From NCBI GenBank assembly GCA_001695595.3, contig MBPM02000006.1, positions 1,786,243 through 1,850,242 of the forward strand: 64,000 bases of DNA. The letters run 5' to 3'. Shown here one piece after another: positions 55,472 through 64,000 of this stretch (positions are counted from its first letter, which is position 1; each line of letters starts with the position of its first letter). The notes beneath the pieces are model-generated. The model saw nothing but the letters and a program-made list of their open reading frames with translations, searched no databases and was not told the origin of the DNA. Source of the DNA: Plasmopara viticola. Its lineage: Eukaryota; Oomycota; Peronosporomycetes; Peronosporales; Peronosporaceae. The position numbers and the translations under genes are program-made.

Positions 55472-57277
55472 TCACCGATTCATTCTTTTAACTAGTTTAA
55501 TTTTATGGTAAAGTTCTTTAGCGTTAGGCTTAAAAGTACTTGGTATTTTAGCTCGTACCAAAATATTGCCAAGATTTGGTGGTCGCTTATAACAAATAAG
55601 TAACCGACCTAGTTTTTTCTTAATAGTTAAAAGACGTAATTGACGAAAATTTAAGAAGTGTTTTAAAGATGCACGACAGGGACCATTAGGATTATAAGTA
55701 ATCTTAAAAGGTAAAATTCTGTTGTTGTCATTAGAAACACTTTGTGAACATTTACATTTATTATAAGCTTTCTCAAACTGAAGTTTGAGAAATTTAGCAG
55801 GGAATCCACGAGTACGCAATCTAGCATACAAAAGCCGAATGATCGTTAAAAAGTCATGGCGTCGTGAATTTTGACTAAAATAAGTGCGGATTAAACCGGT
55901 TATAAGCCCCGAAAATGTACCAGGCGGGTGGGCGCTGGATGGGGTAGGATATAAATATAGATTTAACGCTTTTTGAAATGTTCTGGTGTGTATGATGTTA
56001 TCAGAGATCGTAAGGGTGAGATCTAAGAAATCTACCGTAAGTGGTAATGTAGTCATATCAATATCAGTGATACGACTAGTCGGTGACCAAGAGACACCGG
56101 GAAAGGTACGGTACATCATTGCAATAAAGCGGTTAAAATACCACGGTTGATCTGGATTAAATCGAAAAATGTGGAAAACATCGTCTATATAGCGAGTATA
56201 AAACACTAATTCGGATTTAAACATTGGGAATATTACGTTAAGTTCATAATATCCCAGGTAAAGGTTCGCATAACTGGGTGCGACGGGTGTACCCATAGCT
56301 GCACCATGAGTTTGGCGCCAAAAAGTATCACCAAATTCAAACCAATTATGAGTCATGAGGAGTTTTAATCCTTCAAGAATGATATCGCGGTATTTATTGT
56401 CGCGGAGCCACCAAGAGATGGCTAATAAACCTTTATCGCTTGGTATGGAAGTATAAAGTGTTTGGGCATCCCAAGACACAAGAAAACAGCCAGTAGGCAA
56501 CGTTAAAGATTTTAATTGACTGAGTAACTCTTTAGAGCTGGTTAATATATGGCTACACCGTTTAATATAAGGTTGTAACATAAAGTCTAACCATTTGGAA
56601 AGTCCGTGAAACGGCGAGTTAACAGAGGAAACAATGGGGCGGAGACCCATTGGAGATTTATGGATTTTTGGCATGCCATAAAATCTAGCGGGTACAGTTG
56701 TATCCAAATTATAAGTGACGATCTTAAGATCGCGTATTAATTCTGGAAAGCGTTTAACTGCTCGAGAATGCCAATTAGTAATCATTCTACGAAGACCGCG
56801 GATAGGTAATGATGTGGCATAAGAATACACATCATTTGATTTAAGATGGAGAAGACACCATCTTATATATTGTTCAGTGTTCATGACAGCAGGACCGAGG
56901 TTTTTATCTGTCGCCATAAATTTAAACGATTTATTATTCCGAAGGTCCGAAATAAGCTTACGTTGTTGAAAATTAAGATTTTTACGTTTACGAAACTTAA
57001 AGATCTTAATGCTTTCTACCAATTTTTCTTTTCTATTAAGTAAAAACTGTGAAAATAATTTATCCGAGAGTTCTGGTGGTTGCCAGGATGGATTGGGTAC
57101 ATAAATTTGTTTATTATATGTACCGCTGCTTTTAAACAAAGTATTGATTTTAATACTGCGGATAAGCTGGTCAATAGATGTCTGATATTCACAATAGGGG
57201 CGTTTAGCCGGTGAAGGTGTAGGACAGAATTTTAGATTTAAACCTAAAAGTTGAGTAAGGCCGTTTGGTAGGCTCAT
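55472..57277 (-). CDS. PLE unit 3 ORF2, full-length endonuclease-less reverse transcriptase
   Basis: 601 codons from the first ATG; the frame is open a further ~110 codons upstream into ORF1. PLE-type RT copies element RNA into DNA at chromosome ends. Key positions: TDKNLGPAV ~123, FYGMPKIHK ~199, catalytic Asp270 in SWDAQTLYTSIP, GAAMGTPVAPSYANLYLG ~325, YIDD 363-366, FLDLTL ~420, then a thumb-like region. The end reads YKRPPNLGNILVRAKIPS, the conserved segment that in canonical Penelope proteins comes just before the GIY-YIG endonuclease. Here the protein stops ~25 residues later (KLVKRMNR), so the nuclease is absent. Endonuclease-less PLEs are known to sit at telomeres in several eukaryote groups. 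Confidence 0.95.
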   Translation of the reverse strand: MSLPNGLTQLLGLNLKFCPTPSPAKRPYCEYQTSIDQLIRSIKINTLFKSSGTYNKQIYVPNPSWQPPELSDKLFSQFLLNRKEKLVESIKIFKFRKRKNLNFQQRKLISDLRNNKSFKFMATDKNLGPAVMNTEQYIRWCLLHLKSNDVYSYATSLPIRGLRRMITNWHSRAVKRFPELIRDLKIVTYNLDTTVPARFYGMPKIHKSPMGLRPIVSSVNSPFHGLSKWLDFMLQPYIKRCSHILTSSKELLSQLKSLTLPTGCFLVSWDAQTLYTSIPSDKGLLAISWWLRDNKYRDIILEGLKLLMTHNWFEFGDTFWRQTHGAAMGTPVAPSYANLYLGYYELNVIFPMFKSELVFYTRYIDDVFHIFRFNPDQPWYFNRFIAMMYRTFPGVSWSPTSRITDIDMTTLPLTVDFLDLTLTISDNIIHTRTFQKALNLYLYPTPSSAHPPGTFSGLITGLIRTYFSQNSRRHDFLTIIRLLYARLRTRGFPAKFLKLQFEKAYNKCKCSQSVSNDNNRILPFKITYNPNGPCRASLKHFLNFRQLRLLTIKKKLGRLLICYKRPPNLGNILVRAKIPSTFKPNAKELYHKIKLVKRMNR

Positions 57278-57408
57278 ACTAGAAGTAAGGTCATGAAATG
57301 CTAAATTTGTCGTACGAACATTAAATGTGAAAATTGGACGATCACCAAAGAGACGTAATACGTTCGATTTAGTGGAAGACTTAAGCTTTATTAGTTGATT
57401 TTTATCTA

Positions 57409-58404
57409 CTAATTGTGTCCGCGCTTTGAGTGCTTGTTTAGCTTGGCGTTTCTGTTTCCGAAAGAAACGGCGCCGTGCTTGCGCTTGTTTGGCCCAGTGC
57501 GAACGACGCTGGCGCCGGACGCGGGTTTTTTGCTGGGTTTTGGGACTTTCGACCCAGCCTGACGGTTTTTTGGCTGTTTGCCATTGTTCCGCTTGGGTTG
57601 ATTGGGACTTTTAGAAAGACCTCGAATCATAGTCTCAAGTTTTTTGAACTTGTCATTAGCCACTTGATGAACCAAATTTTTGATTTTGGTTTCATCAGGA
57701 AGACCCATTTCGGTGTCTTCAGCCACAGCCCTTTTAGCCGCTAAGGCTTGGGCTTTAATGGTTTTGAGTGCCATGCGATCATTTAGACCGTCAAGGTATT
57801 CAGACCACTTATTGTGATATTTCTGATAGGCCAACTCTATCAGATAGGGAAAATGGAACTCGCCGGTATACCGACCGCAGAACTTAGTTTCCCTCCCAAG
57901 AACGATTGCTCGTGATAATGGGAAAGTTGGGTATGACGCATTTTGTTGTGCATCAAATAGAAGACATATCGAGTTTAAAACTTCGGTGTCTAAATTCCCA
58001 AACATAATATTGAGAGTTTTGAGCTCCTCACGTTGCACATGTAAAGCGATTTGAGTCGCCTTTTTCATGTACGTCATTTTGATTTGCTCAAAATACTCAC
58101 TCTGAATTTTTACAAAATCAGAGTCCATTTCTCGCAAGTTGTCAGAAAATGACATTTCATGCGAGATTTGGAGAGACTTGGGACAAGTACCGTTGGTATC
58201 ATGTTCCACTAATGTCTCAATAGCCTTTCTCTTGGACTTAATACGTCCGTTGAGAGTGACTTTCTTCCGAAAGGAGGCAGTAATATGCTCATCCAGGAAG
58301 GTTGGCAGCGCAATCAACGGAGGGTTCATAGGCCTCACCGGATCGCAGCTTGAATCAACGGGAAGTTGATTAGGGTTTAGGGTGGAGTCTACCGAGGCAG
58401 ACAT
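57409..58404 (-). CDS. PLE unit 3 ORF1 protein
   Basis: 331 codons, intact. Starts MSASVDSTLNPNQLPVDSS. Middle region helical (YFEQIKMTYMKKATQIALHV, LAYQKYHNKWSEYLDGLNDR). C-terminal basic, with likely nuclear signals (KPSKKP, NKRKH). Probably an RNA-binding or nuclear-targeting partner of the RT, by position and charge only. If the ribosome shifts at codon 280, the ORF1 body becomes the N-terminus of a ~977-aa fusion and the normal basic tail is replaced by an equally basic -1 frame segment (RVRRQRRSHWAKQAQARRR). Confidence 0.87.
   Translation of the reverse strand: MSASVDSTLNPNQLPVDSSCDPVRPMNPPLIALPTFLDEHITASFRKKVTLNGRIKSKRKAIETLVEHDTNGTCPKSLQISHEMSFSDNLREMDSDFVKIQSEYFEQIKMTYMKKATQIALHVQREELKTLNIMFGNLDTEVLNSICLLFDAQQNASYPTFPLSRAIVLGRETKFCGRYTGEFHFPYLIELAYQKYHNKWSEYLDGLNDRMALKTIKAQALAAKRAVAEDTEMGLPDETKIKNLVHQVANDKFKKLETMIRGLSKSPNQPKRNNGKQPKNRQAGSKVPKPSKKPASGASVVRTGPNKRKHGAVSFGNRNAKLNKHSKRGHN
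57532..57571 (-). promoter_or_regulatory. Predicted -1 ribosomal frameshift signal, unit 3
   Basis: A_AAA_AAC at 57565-57571, 6-nt spacer, GCTGGG (57553-57558) / CCCAGC (57532-57537). The in-frame position and the open -1 frame to ORF2 are the same as in units 1 and 2. The fusion would be 280 + 96 + 601 = 977 residues. Confidence 0.8.
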
Positions 58405-58439
58405 AGTTCACCTTCCCTTTGAAAACCAATGTATGTAAA

Positions 58440-58517
58440 CACGTATCTCAAAGGAAATTCAAATGTGAACTTAACCTTTCGGCTGGGAGGCCTTCATCAG
58501 TGAGAAATACCCACGTG
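58440..58517 (-). ncRNA. Type I hammerhead ribozyme, unit 3
   Basis: Identical in core and stems to unit 2: CTGATGA, GGC/GCC stem II, GAAA, bipartite stem III, stem I closing with CACGT/ACGTG. Predicted cleavage 46 nt before ORF1 (start 58404). Confidence 0.87.
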
Positions 58518-58668
58518 TAATTACGGTTATTATCAGCCACTCATTTTTTAAGCGGGCTTGAAATAAACGCTTAAATCACATACAATTTAAACGTCATACC
58601 GTAAATCAAATTCCTGGTAAATTTGACGCAGAATGATATTTTTCTCGAAATTTCTGAGATAAAAATCA

Positions 58669-58890
58669 TTAGGTACCAATAAGAAGTACAAAAGTAACAA
58701 ACTTCTGTATCGACCAAATCGACACAATTTCGTCACAATTAACCAAATATGGGTTCAAAGAACCAAATTTGGACAGGACTAATGTGTCACAAATGAGTAA
58801 CAAATTTGATACCAAATCACAATTTTGGTTGCAAATGACTATATTTGTTACCAAAAAAGGAGAGTGAAGGTCACTCGGAATGATGGTCAT
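58669..58890 (-). CDS. Short leader ORF, unit 3 (73 codons)
   Basis: MTIIPSDLHSPF...LLIGT, same as in unit 1 with few changes. Upstream of the ribozyme. No family recognised; translation unproven. Confidence 0.4.
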   Translation of the reverse strand: MTIIPSDLHSPFLVTNIVICNQNCDLVSNLLLICDTLVLSKFGSLNPYLVNCDEIVSIWSIQKFVTFVLLIGT

Positions 58891-58952
58891 TATATAAGAT
58901 TCCAGGGTGTGACACTATGAAAGAGTGACAGTGAATAATTTTTAGAGGTAAT

Positions 58953-59207
58953 GGGTTTAGGGTTTAGGGTTTAGGATTTAGGTTTAGGGTTTAGGGTTTA
59001 GGGTTTAGGGTTTAGGGTTTAGGGTTTAGGGTTTAGGGTTTAGGGTTTAGGGTTTAGGGTTTAGGGTTTAGGGTTTAGGGTTTAGGGTTTAGGGTTTAGG
59101 GTTTAGGGTTTAGGGTTTAGGGTTTAGGGTTTAGGGTTTAGGGTTTAGGGTTTAGGGTTAGGGTTTAGGGTTTAGGGTTTAGGGTTTAGGGTTTAGGGGG
59201 TTTAGGG
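58953..59207 (+). repeat. Interstitial telomeric tract (TTTAGGG)n
   Basis: About 36 heptamers, mostly perfect, with a few variants (ATTTAGG, a TTAGGG unit near 59155, a run of five G near 59199). The G-rich strand points outward as at the real end. It begins at the two heptamers embedded in unit 3 and ends in register with the heptamer embedded in ORF1 of the next fragment. Confidence 0.97.
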
Positions 59208-59852
59208 TGGAGTCTACCAGGCAGACATAGTTCACCTTCCCTTTGAAAACCAATGTATGTAAAAACACGTATCTCAAAGGAAATTCAAATGTGAACTTAA
59301 CCTTTCGGCTGGGAGGCCTTCATCAGTGAGAAATACCCACGTGTAATTACGGTTATTATCAGCCACTCATTTTTTAAGCGGGCTTGAAATAAACGCTTAA
59401 ATCACATACAATTTAAACGTCATACCGTAAATCAGATTCCTGGGAAAATTTGACGCAGAATGATATTTTTCTCGAAATTTCTGAGATAAAAATCATTAAG
59501 TACCAATAAGAAGTACAAAAGTAACAAACTTCTGTATCGACCAAATCGACACAATTTCGTCACAATTAACCAAATATGGGTTCAAAGAACCAAATTTGGA
59601 CAGGACTAATGTGTCACAAATGAGTAACAAATTTGATACCAAATCACAATTTTGGTTGCAAATGACTATATTTGTTACCAAAAAAGGAGAGTGAAGGTCA
59701 CTCGGAATGATGGTCATTATATAAGATTCCAGGGTGTGACACTATGAAAGAGTGACAGTGAATAATTTTTAGAGGTAATGGGTTTAGGGTTTAGGCCCGG
59801 TATAATACCCGGGCCCGAAGTCACTGTCTCAAAATAGTGTTATAGTAAAGTA
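59208..59852 (-). mobile_element. PLE 5' fragment primed at the ORF1-embedded telomere repeat
   Basis: Contains only the first ~9 codons of ORF1, then hammerhead, leader, leader ORF, embedded TTTAGGG repeats and the CCCGGTATAATACCCGGG palindrome. The break is exactly at TTTAGGG|TGGAGTC, where ORF1 itself carries the telomere-complement heptamers. One base is missing in ACC(G)AGGCAGAC. No 3' part exists. Confidence 0.9.
59266..59343 (-). ncRNA. Type I hammerhead ribozyme, 5' fragment
   Basis: Same 78-nt sequence and folding as unit 2, although the rest of the element is missing. Confidence 0.85.
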
Positions 59853-60322
59853 ATCGTCAATAATATTAATAATATCGTTTATTAATAAAATTTTGTATTA
59901 ATAATATTTTATATTAATAACTTTTTTTATTAATAATATTTTTGAAGTCCAGAAATTACGAATTGTACGTGAGGGTCCACGGGCAGGTATAGGTACAAGA
60001 CGATATCACTGTATTTAAATATACACTGACGGTAACTTCCCATTACGGGTAAGTAAAACCAAGGTAATTATTCGATGGGCTCCTAAAAAGTGCTACCGAA
60101 CCTATGATCTAAAGTATTGGTCTTCCCTGCCCGGGATCAATATTTTAGGGAGGTCCAGCGCGGTCCGGGATTGGGAATCGGTAGATATTACGCCAGTGTG
60201 GTACGCTATCTTTACGATACGGGTCGTACATTGGTCGATAATATGGGGTAAAACCCAATTTTATCGACCACTTGCGACCTAGCTGCACAGAGTGATATCA
60301 CCGATTCATTCTTTTAACTAGT

Positions 60323-62101
60323 TTAAATTTTATGGTAAAGTTCTTTAGCGTTAGGCTTAAAAGTACTTGGTATTTTAGCTCGTACCAAAATATTGCCAAG
60401 ATTTGGTGGTCGCTTATAACAAATAAGTAACCGACCTAGTTTTTTCTTAATAGTTAAAAGACGTAATTGACGAAAATTTAAGAAGTGTTTTAAAGATGCA
60501 CGACAGGGACCATTAGGATTATAAGTAATCTTAAAAGGTAAAATTCTGTTGTTGTCATTAGAAACACTTGTGAACATTTACATTTATTATAAGCTTTTCA
60601 AACTGAAGTTTGAGAAATTTAGCAGGGAATCCACGAGTACGCAATCTAGCATACAAAAGCCGAATGATCGTTAAAAAGTCATGGCGTCGTGAATTTTGAC
60701 TAAAATAAGTGCGGATTAAACCGGTTATAAGCCCCGAAAATGTACCAGGCGGGTGGGCGCTGGATGGGGTAGGATATAAATATAGATTTAACGCTTTTTG
60801 AAATGTTCTGGTGTGTATGATGTTATCAGAGATCGTAAGGGTGAGATCTAAGAAATCTACCGTAAGTGGTAATGTAGTCATATCAATATCAGTGATACGA
60901 CTAGTCGGTGACCAAGAGACACCGGGAAAGGTACGGTACATCATTGCAATAAAGCGGTTAAAATACCACGGTTGATCTGGATTAAATCGAAAAATGTGGA
61001 AAACATCGTCTATATAGCGAGTATAAAACACTAATTCGGATTTAAACATTGGGAATATTACGTTAAGTTCATAATATCCCAGGTAAAGGTTCGCATAACT
61101 GGGTGCGACGGGTGTACCCATAGCTGCACCATGAGTTTGGCGCCAAAAAGTATCACCAAATTCAAACCAATTATGAGTCATGAGGAGTTTTAACCCTTCA
61201 AGAATGATATCGCGGTATTTATCGTCGCGGAGCCACCAAGAGATGGCTAATAAACCTTTATCGTTTGGTATGGAAGTATAAAGTGTTTGGGCATCCCAAG
61301 ACACAAGAAAACAGCCAGTAGGCAACGTTAAAGATTTTAATTGACTGAGTAACTCTTTAGAGCTGGTTAATATATGGCTACACCGTTTAATATAAGGTTG
61401 TAACATAAAGTCTAACCATTTGGAAAGTCCGTGAAACGGCGAGTTAACAGAGGAAACAATGGGGCGGAGACCCATTGGAGATTTATGGATTTTTGGCATG
61501 CCATAAAATCTAGCGGGTACAGTTGTATCCAAATTATAAGTGACGATCTTAAGATCGCGTATTAATTCTGGAAAGCGTTTAACTGCTCGAGAATGCCAAT
61601 TAGTAATCATTCTACGAAGACCGCGGATAGGTAATGATGTGGCGTAAGAATACACATCATTTGATTTAAGATGGAGAAGACACCATCTTATATATTGTTC
61701 AGTGTTCATGACAGCAGGACCGAGGTTTTTATCTGTCGCCATAAATTTAAACGATTTATTATTCCGAAGGTCCGAAATAAGCTTACGTTGTTGAAATTAA
61801 GATTTTTACGTTTACGAAACTTAAAGATCTTAATGCTTTCTACCAATTTTTCTTTTGTATTAAGTAAAAACTGTGAAAATAATTTATCCGAGAGTTCTGG
61901 TGGTTGCCAGGATGGATTGGGTACATAAATTTGTTTATTATATGTACCGCTGCTTTTAAACAAAGTATTGATTTTAATACTGCGGATAAGCTGGTCAATA
62001 GATGTCTGATATTCACAATAGGGGCGTTTAGCCAGTGAAGGTGTAGGACAGAATTTTAGATTTAAACCTAAAAGTTGAGTAAGGCCGTTTGGTAGGCTCA
62101 T
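60323..62101 (-). pseudogene. PLE unit 4 ORF2, frameshifted
   Basis: Three frames carry the protein in order: 62101-61706 (N-terminus to KNLNF), 61742-60558 (MATDKNLGPAV through the thumb) and 60577-60323 (SVSNDNNRILPF to ELYHKI). Single missing bases in GAAAATT, CTTTGTG and CTTTCTC-type runs account for the shifts. The catalytic YIDD and all RT motifs are unchanged. The last residues differ from unit 3 through an extra T (stop after YHKI). Confidence 0.9.
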
Positions 62102-62232
62102 ACTAGAAGTAAGGTCATGAAATGCTAAATTTGTCGTACGAACATTAAATGTGAAAATTGGACGATCACCAAAAAGACGTAATACGTTCGATTTAGTGGA
62201 AGACTTAAGCTTTATTAGTTGATTTTTATCTA

Positions 62233-63225
62233 CTAATTGTGTCCGCGCTTTGAGTGCTTGTTTAGCTTGGCGTTTCTGTTTCCGGAAGAAACGGCGGCGT
62301 GCTTGCGCTTGTTTGGCCCAGTGCGAACGACGCTGGCGCCGGACGCGGGTTTTTTGCTGGGTTTTGGGACTTTCGACCCAGCCTGGCGGTTTTTTGGCTG
62401 TTTGCTATTTTTCCGCTTGGGTTGATTGGGACTTTTAGAAAGACCTCGAATCATAGTCTCAAGTTTTTAAACTTGTCATTAGCCACTTGATGAACCAAAT
62501 TTTTGATTTTGGTTTCATCAGGAAGACCCATTTCGGTGTCTTCAGCCACAGCCCTTTTAGCCGCTAAAGCTTGGGCTTTAATGGTTGAGTGCCATGCGAT
62601 CATTTAGACCGTCAAGGTATTCAGACCACTTATTGTGATATTTCTGATAGGCCAACTCTATCAGATAGGGAAAATGGAACTCGCCGGTATACCGACCGCA
62701 GAACTTAGTTTCCCTCCCAAGAACGATTGCTCGTGATAATGGGAAAGTTGGGTATGACGCATTTTGTTGTGCATCAAATAGAAGACATATCGAGTTTAAA
62801 ACTTCGGTGTCTAAATTCCCAAACATAATATTGAGAGTTTTGAGTTCCTCACGTTGCACATGTAAAGCGATTTGAGTCGCCTTTTTCATGTACGTCGTTT
62901 TGATTTCCTCAAAATACTCACTCTGAATTTTTACAAAATCAGAGTCCATTTCTCGCAAGTTGTCAGAAAATGACATTTCATGCGAGATTTGGAGAGACTT
63001 GGGACAAGTACCGTTGGTATCATGTTCCACTAATGTCTCAATAGCCTTTCTCTTGGACTTAATACGTCCGTTGAGAGTGACTTTCTTCCGAAAGGAGGCA
63101 GTAATATGCTCATCCAGGAAGGTTGGCAGCGCAATCAACGGAGGGTTCAAAGGCCTCACCGGATCGCAGCTTGAATCAACGGGAAGTTGATTAGGGTTTA
63201 GGGTGGAGTCTACCGAGGCAGACAT
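62233..63225 (-). pseudogene. PLE unit 4 ORF1, frameshifted
   Basis: The N-terminal 215 codons are open (63225-62578, ending LNDRMALNH). The reading frame is then lost at GGTTGAGTG (two bases fewer than in units 1-3) and again at CAAGTTTTTAAACTTG. The basic C-terminus resumes at 62454-62233 (MIRGLSKSPNQPKRKNSK...). Confidence 0.88.
62356..62395 (-). promoter_or_regulatory. Predicted -1 ribosomal frameshift signal, unit 4
   Basis: A_AAA_AAC at 62389-62395, 6-nt spacer, GCTGGG (62377-62382) / CCCAGC (62356-62361). Conserved although the surrounding ORFs are damaged. Confidence 0.7.
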
Positions 63226-63261
63226 AGTTCACCTTCCCTTTGAAAACCAATGTATGTAAAA

Positions 63262-63339
63262 CACGTATCTCAAAGGAAATTCAAATGTGAACTTAACCTT
63301 TCGGCTGGGAGGCCTTCATCAGTGAGAAATACCCACGTG
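63262..63339 (-). ncRNA. Type I hammerhead ribozyme, unit 4
   Basis: Same 78-nt core and stems as units 2 and 3. Confidence 0.86.
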
Positions 63340-63775
63340 TAATTACGGTTATTATCAGCCACTCATTTTTTAAGCGGGCTTGAAATAAACGCTTAAATCA
63401 CATACAATTTAAACGTCATACCGTAAATCAGATTCCTGGGAAAATTTGACGCAGAATGATATTTTTCTCGAAATTTCTGAGATAAAAATCATTAAGTACC
63501 AATAAGAAGTACAAAAGTAACAAACTTCTGTATCGACCAAATCGACACAATTTCGTCACAATTAACCAAATATGGGTTCAAAGAACCAAATTTGGACAGG
63601 ACTAATGTGTCACAAATGAGTAACAAATTTGATACCAAATCACAATTTTGGTTGCAAATGACTATATTTGTTATCAAAAAAGGAGAGTGAAGGTCACTCG
63701 GAATGATGGTCATTATATAAGATTCCAGGATGTGACACTATGAAAGAGTGACAGTGAATAATTTTTAGAGGTAAT

Positions 63776-64000
63776 GGGTTTAGGGTTTAGGGTTTAGGGT
63801 TTAGGGTTTAGGGTTTAGGGTTTAGGGTTTAGGGTTTAGGGTTTAGGGTTTAGGGTTTAGGGTTTAGGGTTTAGGGTTTAGGGTTTAGGGTTAGGGTTTA
63901 GGGTTTAGGGTTTAGGGTTTAGGGTTTAGGGTTTAGGGTTTAGGGTTTAGGGTTTAGGGTTTAGGGTTTAGGGTTTAGGGTTTAGGGTTTAGGGTTTAGG
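63776..64000 (+). repeat. Terminal telomere, (TTTAGGG)n
   Basis: About 32 heptamers reaching the window end, with the G-rich strand 5' to 3' toward the right. One TTAGGG variant lies near 63890. Begins directly from the heptamers embedded in the 5' leader of unit 4 (GGTAATGGGTTTAGGG). Confidence 0.98.

Larger units (their letters stand above)
55114..58952 (-). mobile_element. Telomere-associated Penelope-like element, unit 3 (intact ORFs)
   Basis: Both ORFs, the frameshift signal and the hammerhead are intact, and ORF2 keeps the full C-terminus. It is the best candidate for an active source copy. Its distal end runs into a 255-bp telomeric tract directly from the embedded TTTAGGG repeats, which implies this unit was once the chromosome end. 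Confidence 0.92.
59941..63775 (-). mobile_element. Telomere-associated Penelope-like element, unit 4 (outermost)
   Basis: Full-length layout with full ORF2 C-terminal sequence, but both ORFs are broken by single-base indels (near 60565, 60597, 61795, 62468 and 62585), mostly in short homopolymer or repeat runs. These may be real or consensus errors close to the contig end. Distal end passes into the terminal telomere. Confidence 0.9.

Noticed and set aside
58953..59207. Interstitial telomeric tract as proof of a chromosome fusion
   Set aside because: The G-rich strand points the same way as the terminal telomere and the tract is flanked by same-orientation PLE units, so addition at an old end explains it better than fusion.
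47199..63775. Diversity-generating retroelement, retron or CRISPR-linked RT
   Set aside because: The RT motifs, two-ORF layout, hammerhead and telomeric position are those of a Penelope-like element. No template/variable repeats or Cas genes are present.

Overview
The window is the right-hand end of a eukaryotic chromosome. The last ~225 bases are a (TTTAGGG)n telomere with the G-rich strand running outward. Short introns (60-64 bp), a good match to the oomycete initiator/flanking promoter element (22779-22795), the TTTAGGG repeat and the kind of degenerate Ty3/gypsy and Ty1/copia debris point to an oomycete. The large gene-poor, AT-rich, repeat-filled stretches resemble a downy mildew or Phytophthora-like genome. 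Species cannot be fixed from the sequence alone.

Layout. 1-9.3 kb is decayed, mostly unreadable repeat sequence with one terminal-inverted-repeat element and a SINE-like insertion. 9.4-13.6 kb holds an MDR dehydrogenase, a convergent HAD hydrolase and a leucine-rich-repeat membrane protein that lacks a kinase. 13.6-22.5 kb is Ty3/gypsy debris. 22.8-24.4 kb is an amino-acid transporter. 24.4-35 kb is repeats: a LINE with its 12-bp target duplication, a frameshifted repeat-family gene, and a TIR transposon carrying a captured piece of dynein heavy chain, itself hit by a SINE. 35.4-37.5 kb holds two convergent housekeeping genes, GET3 and YJU2, 40 bp apart. 37.5-44.9 kb is more debris, with a broken UBA1 fragment. 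44.9-47.19 kb is the 3' part of a copia element that is cut off in mid-gene.

From that cut to the telomere (47.2-64 kb) the sequence is a head-to-tail array of four ~3.85-kb copies plus one 5' fragment of an endonuclease-lacking Penelope-like retroelement (PLE). All are on the minus strand, so their 3' ends face the centromere and their 5' ends face the telomere, as expected for elements copied onto a chromosome end. Each unit has a long 5' leader, a hammerhead ribozyme, ORF1 (331 aa, basic C-terminus) and ORF2 (reverse transcriptase with YIDD, no GIY-YIG nuclease).

The array is the exciting system here. Three details stand out. (1) A complete type I hammerhead lies ~48 nt upstream of every ORF1. 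(2) The ORF1/ORF2 overlap contains a textbook -1 frameshift signal: an in-frame AAAAAAC heptamer, a 6-nt spacer, then a 6-bp stem. It would make a ~930-977 aa ORF1-RT fusion. (3) Telomere heptamers are embedded in the element, including inside ORF1. The 5' fragment begins exactly where a telomeric tract meets the ORF1-embedded heptamers, which is the product expected if the telomeric 3' end primed reverse transcription internally on the element RNA. Unit 3 has both ORFs intact and is the best candidate for an active copy.
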